Below, piece by piece: positions 48,969 to 59,294 of a DNA stretch of 60,000 bases (positions are counted from its first letter, which is position 1; each line of letters opens with the position of its first letter). The DNA is taken from contig NC_081415.1 in the NCBI RefSeq assembly GCF_030272615.1, positions 101,724,796-101,784,795 of the forward strand. Reading direction: 5' to 3'. A model generated the notes under the pieces. The model saw only the letters and a list, made by a program, of their open reading frames with translations, did no database searches and had not been told where the DNA came from. Source of the stretch: Cryptomeria japonica. Its lineage: Eukaryota; Streptophyta; Pinopsida; Cupressales; Cupressaceae. A program made the position numbers and the translations under genes.

Positions 48969-50638
48969 TGTAGCGTCATAAATTGTACGCACTTGCTAGG
49001 GTGGTACAATTTCACACCTAGTTTAGCACCCGCCTTAGCGCATTTTGCATTTTGCATTGCATTTCCCCTTTAGCACTTAATTAATTAATTTAATTAAGTC
49101 TAAGGTTCTATTTTATCATTTCCTACATCATAAAGTTGGGCCCTTTTCATTAAAGTGTGCCCTTTTCATTTTATTCCTGCTATACATCATTTAATCAAAA
49201 ACCCTAATTAGGTCCTATTTTGAACTTGGGGGCTTGATTTCGGGGGTCAAAACATCTCGAAATCACCTGTAACTTCGGGATTCTCTCTAAAATCATCATA
49301 TCCGACGGCCCTGAAAATTTGGTGAAAAGTTGCCGAGACCGTGGCGCCCGGTGCACATGGTCTCGGATATTTTTTCCGAAATTTTGGGAGCACGATCCAA
49401 TCATAAAATAAAGCTTAACCCCAAGAAATTGGCGGGATATTCAATCTCTAGGTCGGCCAAAAGATGAAATTACGACCTAGGGTTTCCTACATAAGAGCTC
49501 TCTTTCTTCATTTGAAAGGATCCGATTTTTGTTTTGAGGACCTTCTATGCAGCGAAAGAGCAGATCTTTGAAGACTTCAACAAAATTCAACATCCCTCTA
49601 TCAAGCATTCATCAATTTCATTCATTCACTTAGGGCTTGGAAGACATTGAAGAACAATAGGAGATTACCGACTGAAGATTGGCTTGTACTCCTCCCTTGA
49701 GGGTTGGGTATGATTTCATGTTGTTTTCATGTCTTTGCATAAGCTTCAATATATCCTTTATTCATGCTTTAGATCACTTTGCATCTTGATTTAGAGCATT
49801 TACATTATCATTTACAAGCAATTAGGGTTTACTTTCTAGGTTGCTCTAGTTTGCTTTCTTGCATTTAAGGACCTTGCACACACACTAGGTCTGCACACAC
49901 AATACATTTTACAATACAACTTGGCTATTCGTGGAGGTGGAAATCACCGAAGTGGGGGTTTGACTAAGGCAAAACCCTATATAGCCGCCCACCACACCTT
50001 TTCAGATATAAGTGCAGGTTTCAGAATCCGGACGACGCCGCAAGTTGCAGATCCGGAAGAAGCAGACGGAGACCGAACTTCACACCAAATCTCAGAGAAA
50101 AAGACCAGGACAGGGGCGTGGGGCACCCTGGTCCTACCAGGACAGGGGTGCTGGGCGCCCTGGTCCCTGGGACAGGGGCACTGGGTGCCCTGGTTCTCCT
50201 GACAGATAGCATTTTCAGCATTTTTGACAGCTTTTCCAGAGTGCAAGACAACAGTTTCCGGAGCAGTTTCAGGGGCAGAATCAGGACAGTGGCGCCCGCG
50301 CCCCCGTCTTGAACATTTCAGTCAGATTTTAACTCTGGGTACGCATTTGCATTCTTGTCTTGTCCTTGTGTTTACAGCTTTCCATCATTTAAGTTCAATT
50401 CTGCAAATCTTGTTATTATTCCATACTTGCACTATGGGGTTTGGGATTGAACTTGCATCATTTCATCTTTCAATTACAACAAAGGAATAGAAATCCTAAC
50501 AGGTAGCCTGTGGCTCTCTCTTCCACAAGAAGAAGTAGCCAATTGTGTGATACCTCTAGGCTCTTTTGTATTCCACAAATGTGTGCTTGAAAGTGAGATT
50601 AGGGCATGTTTGCTTAGTGTCACTTTTTCTCCCACACA
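48969..50638 (+). repeat. 3' LTR of element E
   Basis: 1,670 bases, 32 longer than the 5' copy because of a third GC-rich unit. Otherwise nearly identical. Confidence 0.95.
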
Positions 50639-50643
50639 GTACC

Positions 50644-50965
50644 AAAAACCAAAAAATAGAAAACAGAATGCAAAAACAAGACAATTTTCAAGTAAAACAC
50701 TGCATTTTTACCTCTGTTTTGGACTTTACACAGGTACAAAACTCAGGACACGGGCACAAAATGCATGACACAGGCACATAATGCATGACAAAGGCACAGA
50801 ATGTCTTCAACATAGGCGCAAGTTGCTTCACACAGGCGCAGAAGTCCCCAGAAAACCTTGCACGACCCTGTTTTTGGGTTTTTGGCCTGCAAATCAACTT
50901 GAAAGCACTCAAAAACATAGTTAAGGGGTTAGATGGTTAGTGTTCACATCGGGTTCACCAATTAA
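50644..50965 (-). other. Element D leader (right part) and PBS
   Basis: Continuation of the D leader past the E insertion. It contains several acacaggcgca-like motifs (50730-50845), also seen near the other end of D at 33540-33660. The PBS on the minus strand is TGGTGAACCCGATGTGAAC (50960-50942), five bases from the LTR. Confidence 0.8.
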
Positions 50966-52540
50966 TGTAGCTAGGAAATTAGGAATCATCACAAGCAATA
51001 TAAAAACTAATCTAGCCCAATCACAAAAGCACAAAATGCAATCATCTATCCTAACACACTCAATAAAGACATAAAGATAAAACATTCAAAATTAAATACT
51101 ATGCAAACCAAACATGGATATGAATGCTTCCTTCATGTGGCTCCATTGTTCTTCTTTCCTCTTCAAATAGTTTGGTTGTGGATTTCACCTACAAGTGCAC
51201 ATACATGATTGAAAGCAAGTAGGTAAGAAAATTGCTCAAAAGTACTCGAAGCATGATTGATTAGAAATTCGATAATCTGATTAGGGGATTTGATTGAAGA
51301 AATTCATCCAATTTATAGACAAATTGGAGAGATGAACAAATTAGCATGATAGTGATTCGAATGGAAATTCAAATCAAGAATAGCAAAATTATGACATGTC
51401 TATGACAAATTGCTATGCAAGGATTTATGACAATTTATGACAAATTTCTATGTCAAGAATTGATTGATTGCCAATTATGACAAATTATGACAAATTTCTA
51501 TGTCATTCCCATGAAATTAGGAGAAAAATAGGAGGAAATTGAAATTAAGAATTTAGAAAATTAGAAAATTAGGAATTAAGAAATTAGAAATTAGGTAAAA
51601 TTAATTAATAATTTTTCATTTATTAATTAATTCACAAGGAGGAATAATTAGCCAATTAAATGAACATTTAATTGTGACAAGAATACCTAGGATAAATAAA
51701 ATAAATTATTTAATCCTAAGAGAGAAATGACACACAAGGTTAACTGATTAAATCATAAAACCCTAGAAGATGAATTAGCAATGCGAGAATGACAATTAGG
51801 TCTTGATTGAAGATAATTGATTTGATTTGATTCTGATTTAACAAAGGATTAATGTGATAAATGACTTGATTGATAAATGTGCCAATTTACAAGGAACAAT
51901 GACAAATTGATCCAAATTGACATAATTTAGATAGACAACAATCGATAGCGAAATGATCGCAAAATGACAAAATTGACAAGAGGACAAGGATCGATAACAA
52001 AATAGATTGCAAGATGACAAGATTGAAAATGACCACGATCGATGAAAAATGGATCACAAAATGACAAGATCAAACATGACAACGACCGATGACAAATCGA
52101 TCACAAAACGACAAGATTGAAAATGACCACGATCGGTGACAAATCGATCGCAAAATGACAAGATCGAACATGACAACGACCGATGACAAATCGATCGCAA
52201 AATGACAAGATTGAAAATGATAAGGATTGATGACAAGATTGATAAGAGGACAAAACCCTAATTAGGATTGACGATGTCCAAAATGATGACAAATTAGCAT
52301 GCACATTGATGCGACGAGATAAAATCGATCAAAATCATGACTGGATAGTGTTGTCGACAAGACCAAATTTGAGAGCGAGATGAATGAAGAATGTAGAAGA
52401 ATGACTCGATGTTCACAAATGATAAAGACCAAGTGTAAATCATAGGAGAAATGTTAATGTGACGCAAAAACCTAAAATGAGGCAATGTGCAAATGTTAAA
52501 GTATGATTCCACAAGCATTGACCATTTTTAGGTGTCTACA
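50966..52540 (-). repeat. 5' LTR of element D
   Basis: 1,575 bases, partner of 31418-33010. It includes the 47-bp array (52017-52251) and ends ggtgtctaca before TSD gatag. Confidence 0.93.
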
Positions 52541-52699
52541 GATAGAAACATGTTTAGTTTTCGAATGTAGTACAGGATTCTTGGATATATCAATTGCTAC
52601 AGTGTTATCACAATAGATAGTTATAGGTTCCTTGCATTTGATCTTTATGTCCTTCAACATTTACTTAAGCCATAATACCTGTGTACAGTTAGTTGTCGT
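52541..52699 (-). pseudogene. pol: Element C RNase H internal piece
   Basis: The minus strand reads NCTQVLWLK, a stop, then MLKDIKIKCKEPITIYCDNT and ISKNPVLHSKTKHVSI, a copia RNase H segment. It is bounded by the I TSD (gtcgt, 52695-52699) and the D TSD (gatag, 52541-52545). Only 159 bases survive between the two insertions. Confidence 0.93.
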
Positions 52700-53507
52700 T
52701 GTTAGGATTCCCACAGATACTGAGAGGGGGGGATGAATCAGTATCTAACTGGTATATTGAATTTCTTAACTTAAAACATGTAGAAAAATTAAAACTGAGT
52801 ACTGGTAAATAGAAAATAATGCAATAAATAGAGATAGAAACAACCACATGAAAAACACACCATAACGCAATAGTTTAATGAGGAAACCCAGTTTGGGAAA
52901 AACCTCAGTGGGATTTGTGACCCACAATATTCACTTACTGGCCAATAAGAGAATATTACTACTACAAGAGGGGCCTACACATGCAAGAAGGCCAAGTGCC
53001 TAGAGCTCACTACTCAAAATGGAAGTCTCACTGACTTACAAAATGGATTATATAAATCCAATGTCTTGTACTACTTCAAAATAGCATCTACTATGCCAGA
53101 TCCAGTACCGGTTTATAGCTCTACTTCTTACATAAACCCTTAACCTATAATTCACATAATAGGTCTTCTTTATTTCACCTAATTACATTCTTCCATGCTT
53201 ACATCAAAAATCCATTCAATGTTCTACAATGAACTCTCTTATATAAGAGTCATTTTACAACTTGCCAAGTCGGCTTACAATGATTTTACAATAATAAATA
53301 AAATATATTGACAATAAAATTCATGTCGACTTCTATGCCGGTATGCTTCCTTTCGCTGCCGATGCTAGTGGTCTGAGTGCCAGTGTGGAGTCTGATCTTG
53401 CTAGTGCCAGTGGATTGCCTTGTCGGTGTCATAGGATTGTAAGGTTCCATCAATGACAAAACCTTCAATCACCTACAATGTCTCATTGGAGTGTGCATTT
53501 TTCAACA
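52700..53507 (-). repeat. 3' LTR of element I
   Basis: 808 bases. Hairpin stem agatactga/tcagtatct (52715-52723, 52738-52746) around a G run. Conserved gaaggccaagtgcctagagc block at 52988-53007. Confidence 0.93.
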
Positions 53508-53712
53508 ATATCCCCCTTTGGCATTGATGGCAACACTCATGAGAAAATTCAAAAGTGTATCAAAAAATTGAAGTCCAAAAAATGTTACCAAAAATGTGTG
53601 AACTCCCCCTGAGCAGATGAGTCTTGTGCTGATTATTTTCTCATTCCACTACTCCCCCTTTGGCATCAATGACAAAGGTTGTCAAAGTGTCAATAGAGTG
53701 TGGTTTCTTGTC
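53508..53712 (-). other. Element I PPT and repeated PPT-like boxes
   Basis: atatccccctttggcattga abuts the LTR. ctccccctgag (about 53604) and ctccccctttggcatcaatg (about 53652) follow. This matches the layout in C and G. Confidence 0.8.
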
Positions 53713-56700
53713 TCAACCTTGTAACCGGGTGGTTAAAATTTGAAAAAGATCTGCCAAAATTAAATTTAGGCTTTCAAGAAACTTTTTAGTATCTTTTATT
53801 GTTGCCTCTGTTCTTTGAACTATACCGGTGAGGTGTTGCATTTGCTCTGCTGGTGTTTTCTGTCCTTGTACTAATGCATCAGATATTTATTTCCTTAAAC
53901 ATGCGAGGTAGTCCAACTTTGGACTTAATCTCCATTTCAGATCCTTAGCCTTACTTTTTATTTTCTCCTTTTCTCTTTCTAGCTTTAGTAATTCTTCCTC
54001 AAAACCTGCTATCTTTTGCTCAAAAATTGATAATGAATCAGATGAATTAATAAAATTGTCAGCAAGTTTATTAATGTCTTCTTGTATCTTGCTCATTTTC
54101 CTATCTATGTCAACTGTTAAAAAGTTAGTCTTACAAGTGTCTCTGTACAAAGTTTTGAATTTCTTAAGTGTGCTACACAGTTCCGGTAGAAGTGTGTTAA
54201 ACTTCCTTGTACACTTCTTTATTTGTTCTTCAAAGAATTTTTGTTTTTCCTTTTCTAACCTCTCTTTGAATGCTTCTTCCTTTATTTGTTCAACTGTCAC
54301 TGTGTTGTCATTAATATACTTAGACAAAGTGTCGAGTTGACTAAAAGAATCCTTATTATCTACATTACATTTTGGAGCTATCATCTTCAAAATTAGAATT
54401 GTGTCATCTATAGCCTTATATGCCTGTGAACTACAATTTGTTATTTTCTTTATAGAATCTAAAAGAACTTCAGTTACATTTGTTGATTTAAATCCTGCAG
54501 TTGAAGAACCAACATTCTAAATTCCACGGATGGGAGCACTATCCTTTCTTGTAGTGACCTCTGGTAGGTCATTCTATGTTTCCATTTCCTTAAGCAATGG
54601 TTTGTCACGCTCAACTATTGCTGGTGGCACTGATTCTACATTAACATGTTGTTGTTCTGGAGCCTGTTGCTCTGATTGTTGCTCTATTTGTTGTCCTATT
54701 TGTTGTTCTATTTGTTGTTCTGCCTGTTGCTTAGTGCTACTATCTATCGGTTTTCCTTCGGTGTTATCAGTTACCGATGGCTCACTAGCCATATCTGTCT
54801 TACTAGTTGTATCCTTGTCTACCACAATGTTGACTTTTTGAGTATCAACATCAACTATGTATAGTACCTCAGAATTAGGATTTGTATCCTCTTGTGATAT
54901 ATCCATACTCTCATCAGTGGGTTGATCTTCACTTGTTGCTACCAGTGGAGTATCTTGAGGTGGTGGGGGTATATTATCAGTTATCTTTAAGCTTGGAGGT
55001 CCACCAACCTTGCCTTTTCCTTTATCTTTGTCTTTTTGATAAACTTTGATTGGATTGGGGTTTCTATACTCTTCCTATTTTTCCTTCTCAACAAGGAATA
55101 TATCCCATCCATTTGCAGTTTCCTCTGCAACCTCATTTTCTCTTCCAACCATTAGTGCAATATGCTGGTGTACAGTAGAGAATACTGACCAATTAGCCTC
55201 TGCAATTAGATCATCTATTTCCTTCGGTGAGTTAACTGGGTAAAAAGCAAGTAATTTTTCAACTTTAATTTTCTTGTCAAGCTCTACAATAGCTTGCCTT
55301 CTTGCTTCCAGTCTCTTGAATAGTTCATCTGGTAATTCATGTACAACTTGCATCAAGAACTTCTTGTAGATATCCAAGTGTAAAATTACACTGTTTTCAA
55401 CCTTTTCTTTATCATCAACTAACAGTGAATCATATAGTTTGTTGATGTTTTTGAGCTTTCCTTCTTCTGTTATTTCATCCAATAGTCTGTCAATCGGAGC
55501 AATATTTTGTTGAGTCCTTTTCTTTGGTGTCAACTTTTTCTTCTTGGGAGTTGTTTTTTTGACCCGGGGCCTCACTGCCTATTGTTTTTGCCTGGTTCTT
55601 CTCGGTGAAGGTGTGGATACTAGTGAAGGTTCCCTTTTTCTTATAACTCTTTTGAATGTTGCAGGCATATCACTCTTTGAAGAAGTAGCTATCGGTGAAA
55701 GGTGAGTTTCAAGATGTAGTGCTTCTAACTCATCTTTAGTGATACCGGTTTGTTTTAGTACATCTTCTTTGATAGCCTTAGCCTATCTTGAACCTCTCCT
55801 CATTATTGCTTCTACTTTCTTCACTCTCTTCTTGGATTGAATTTGGTTTTCAATGGTTTCTGCACTGCCAAATACCTCTTCCTCAGGTTCCTTGGGTGCT
55901 TCCAGAAGGGCTTTTGCATATGTTTCAATGATGTGATCGTTTGTCTCATATCCCATTTCAGTAACCCAAATTGTTCTTGGGATAACTGCTTCCATCTAGA
56001 TCTCATCCTTCTTGATAACAAAACATATTTCATCCTTGTATTTATTTACAATTTCCTGTGACAGTCTGACTCTAGTGTTCATCCGGGCCTTCAATGCTAG
56101 AAAATAATCATTAATATTATTTTCTTTGTTTTCACCCATGTTGTTCAATAAGTCAGATAGTTGTTTTCCTACCGGTATGTCAAATCCAAGGTTCTTGTTA
56201 CCTATATCAAGCACCTATTTTGTTATATGTAGCATTAAACATACAAGTAAATTGCCAAACCTAAATGTCCCTTTTTTATCCTTCTTGATCTTTCTCAGAT
56301 TGTTAATAAGTTCATCCTTTAACCATTCACATACATCAATTTTCACATTATCCTTAACCATATTATGAGCACTTTCTATGCATAAGATGGAAACTAAATT
56401 TAGTCCATTTGCATGTGTTGTTTTGTATCCTAGAATCATTCTAATGAATCTCACATTTATGTCAGTTACATCATTCACCCTTAAAGATCTTTTGTCAGAT
56501 GTTGCACCTGTTAAGTTCATTACCAGGTCATTTGAGACCTTCTTTGTCTTGTCGGGTCTGTTACCGGTGGAGGGTAACCCTGTTACAGCTTTCACAAATT
56601 CCTTGATAATTTTGTGAACCGAATCTAGCCAAAAGAATTCACCATGTACCCTGCTCAATACTATCCTTATAACTTCCTTGGGGAAATCCAAAATGCTGAG

Positions 56701-57003
56701 GATTTCAGTGAATCCTAGGGTTTCAATAATTTTGTGTCGAGGTTTCACATTTCCAGAGTCATCACATATTACAGTTTTGTACATGTTCTTAATTTCTTCA
56801 TCTCCTAATTCTTCTATATGGCAATGGATATACATTCTAGGGTCTTCTACAAAAACTACTCCTTTGGGAATTTGGGAGAATGCACCAACATTATCATCCT
56901 TCTTTTCTATCTTGGGAACTAACTGAAATACGGGCCTAGGGTGCTTGATTACTTCCACTATAGTAGGGTTTGCTATGAATTTGGGTACAGAGGAGGATGC
57001 CAT
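53713..57003 (-). pseudogene. Element I ORF2: large protein of unrecognised family
   Basis: 3,291 bases (1,096 codons plus stop) in one uninterrupted frame from MASSS (57003), with no indel. There are eight premature stops: seven TAG (56217, 55998, 55785, 55581, 55077, 54576, 54519) and one TAA (53889). The N-terminal ~330 residues look globular (YIHCHIEELGDEEIKNMY, LSRVHGEFFWLDSVHKII, LTGATSDKRSLRVNDVTD). A Lys/Arg/Pro-rich linker comes next, then a helical region (about 55500-55100), an acidic tract, a Gln-rich run with four QQIEQQ-like repeats (about 54660-54730) and a coiled-coil-like C-terminus (54300-53900). No enzyme motif is seen. J is its homologue. It may belong to the loosely defined plant transposon-protein families; I cannot say which. 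Confidence 0.8.
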
Positions 57004-57308
57004 GATTATAAATACCTTTTTCTGCCTTTGGAAAGATTGATTGCTGAAATGCTTTGATTCTTTGCTTGAAATGCCTTAGCTCTAGAAATTTTGTGCTCTT
57101 CGAATGTTTGAATGCTCGGTGAAGTAAAATGGAGCCAAAAACACTAATTTATAATGTTAATTTGCCAACTACCACATTTAATGCATGCGGGTTAAGTAGT
57201 CACTTAACTTTATCTGCTCGTATAGAAGTAATTTCTACTTCTTACCATCAACCGAGGGAATAATAGCATATTTCACATTTGATTGCCAAACCCTCAAAGA
57301 AATTTTCT
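57004..57308 (-). other. Spacer between ORF1 and ORF2 of element I
   Basis: About 300 non-coding bases. Internal translation start, splicing or a separate promoter would be needed to express ORF2. The minus strand has ttataatcatgg at the ORF2 start. Confidence 0.6.
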
Positions 57309-58470
57309 TCAATTAGATGAAGAGTCTCCTACCGGTGGAGTGCTACTTTGTTCTACTGGTGGAGGAGTATTCCTGTCAACATTCAGTTCTGATTTCTTGA
57401 TCCATTGTTTTGAAAATTCATGCTTAACTTCTTCAACTTTTCCTTTTCCTTTCAAGTTAGGGCCTTTGTTGTTTACCAGTGAGGACTTGCTTCTAAAAAA
57501 TTTAGCAATATTTCCAATTTTGTTACATGCATAACAAGTCACATTATTTTTCTGAATAGCCTTTCCATATCCTATGTCGGTTTGTGTTCTGCATTGATTA
57601 GATAGGTGTCCAAATCTTCCACAAACATAACATCTCACATTCATTCTGCAATTTTCAGAGTTATGACCAATTTTGTTGCATTTTGAACATTGACCGGTGG
57701 GTGCATTGGTATTCTGATAATCTACATTGATTTACTCTATGACCATACTTGTTACAGTTAAAGCATTTGCCATTGAATTTATAAGCAGTAGGTTGTCTTA
57801 CCAGTTTGCTATGATCATGTGTGTTTGCAGTACCAGAGCTTTCTCCAGCTTCAAAGCCAAGTCCACAAGTGTCATCATTAGGTTTCTGATTCTTCAACAA
57901 GTCACCAAGTTCTTCTGAGCTTTTCTTGAATTTTTCTTTGTGCTGATTTGCAGTATCCATTTCTCTTTCTAAGATTTCTTTTTGTCTCATAAGTTCATTT
58001 GAGTCATTTTGTGTATGCATCAGATTTGTCTTCAACAAATCATTTTCATAGCTAAGTTTGGTGTTCTCATTTGCTGCATCACTTAGTCTTCTAGTCAAAT
58101 CTTCTTCATTCTTCTTTCTATCTTCAATTTCCTTACAAAATCTCATATTCATATTCTGCATCTCATTCCTTGTTGTCATGTTCTCTTGTTTCAGCTTGTT
58201 TATCTATTCATTAAGAGTTTTCTTTTCATCATTCTCATTTTGCATCTTTTCACAGAGTTGTCTTCTCTTGTTTCTCACAGTGGTAATATTTTCTTGAAGT
58301 GCTTGAATAATATCCTGAGCTGCTTTTAGGTCATCTTCAAGTTTGATATTTTTCAACTTTTCTATATCATAGTCTGAGAGAGCTGCTTCCAATTGTTTCA
58401 TCAAATTTTCCATCTCTACCAGTGGCAAGATCTTCCTCAAGTTGTTAGGCTTCTAAAAATAGAGGACCAT
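57309..58470 (-). pseudogene. gag: Element I ORF1: C-terminal gag fragment with four zinc knuckles
   Basis: The frame starts at ATG 58470-58468, directly after the PBS. The Glu/Lys/Asn-rich coiled coil (58420-57900) is followed by GLGFEAGESS and knuckles CFNCNKYGHRVNQC, CSKCNKIGHNSENC and CYVCGRFGHLSNQC, with a degenerate fourth (CYACNKIGNIAKFF). Stops occur near 58453 and 58204, and a frameshift near 57700. The natural end is TGA at 57311-57309. The usual N-terminal gag core is missing, whereas G has both core and coiled coil. It may bind the element RNA; assembly would need gag from another element. Confidence 0.85.
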
Positions 58471-58482
58471 GCTCTGATACCA
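58471..58482 (-). other. Primer binding site of element I
   Basis: The minus strand reads TGGTATCAGAGC, an exact initiator-Met-type PBS. Confidence 0.92.
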
Positions 58483-58484
58483 AT

Positions 58485-59294
58485 TGTTAGGATTCTCGTA
58501 GATACTGAGAAGGGGGGGTGAATTAGTATCTAACCGGTATATTGAATTTCTTAACTTAAAACATGTAGAATAAATTAAAACTGAGTACCCGTAAACAGAA
58601 AATAATGCAATAAACAGAGATAGAAACAACCACATGAAAAACACACCATAACACAATAGTTTAACAAGGAAACCCAGTGTGGGAAAAACCTCGATGGGAT
58701 TTGTGACCCACAATATTCACTTACTAGCCAATAAGAGAATATTACAACTACAAGAGGGGCCTGCACATGCAGGAAGGCCAAGTGCCTAGAGCTCACTACT
58801 CAAAATGGAAGTCTCACTGACTTACAAAATGGATTATATAAATCCAATGTCTTGTACTACTTCAAAATAGCATCTACTATGCCAGATCCAGTACCGGTTT
58901 ATAGCTTTGCTTCTTACATAAACCCTTAACCTATAATTTGCATAATAGGTCTGCCTTATTTTGCCTAATTACATTCTTCCATGCTTACATCAAAAATCCA
59001 TACAATGTTCTACAATGAACTCTCTTATATAAGAGTCATTTTACAACTTGCCAAGTAGGCTTACAATGATTTTACAATAATAAATAAAATATATTGACAA
59101 TAAAATTCATGTCAACTTCTATGTCAGTATGCTTCCTTTCACTGTCGGTGCTGGTGGTCTGAGTGCCGGTGTAGAGTCTGATCTTGCTAGTGCTGGTGGA
59201 TTACCTTGCTGGTGTCATAGGATTGTAAGGTTTCCATCAATGACAAAACCTTCAATCACCTACAATGTCTCATTGGAGTGTGCATTTGCCAATA
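58485..59294 (-). repeat. 5' LTR of element I
   Basis: 810 bases, ending ccaata where CA is expected (a C to T change). The hairpin has one mismatch (agatactga/ttagtatct). Against the left LTR I see roughly 20 differences in ~290 bases. Confidence 0.92.

Larger units (their letters stand above)
42201..50638 (+). mobile_element. Element E: young non-autonomous gypsy-like element with protease and G-patch
   Basis: LTRs at 42201-43838 and 48969-50638; TSD gtacc at 42196-42200 and 50639-50643. PBS, PPT and one long frame are present. There is no RT, RNase H or integrase in the 5.1 kb interior. Only 3 differences were seen in the first ~220 aligned LTR bases, so this is the youngest insertion I can date here. 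It is inserted in the leader of D. Confidence 0.95.
31418..52540 (-). mobile_element. Element D: non-autonomous LTR element with antisense PMD gene
   Basis: LTRs at 31418-33010 and 50966-52540 begin tgtag and end ctaca. TSD gatag lies on both sides (31413-31417, 52541-52545). Without element E and its TSD copy, D is about 12.7 kb. The PPT next to the left LTR and PBS next to the right LTR fix the minus orientation. It carries a gag-like gene and an antisense PMD gene, but no protease, RT or integrase that I can see. About 2 differences in the first ~180 aligned LTR bases suggest a moderately young insertion. Confidence 0.93.
52700..59294 (-). mobile_element. Element I: two-ORF non-autonomous copia-like element
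   Basis: LTRs at 52700-53507 and 58485-59294. PBS and PPT give the minus orientation. TSD gtcgt on the left and gttgt on the right differ by one C to T. The interior has a gag-derived ORF1 and a large ORF2 with no pol motif. The LTR family matches the solo LTR at 23291-24078 and is a distant relative of the B/C LTR. Confidence 0.93.

Noticed and set aside
53713-57003. TAG as a read-through or reassigned codon in ORF2
   Set aside because: TAG-rich stops also occur in dead copia pol genes here, beside TGA, TAA and frameshifts, so ordinary decay explains them better.
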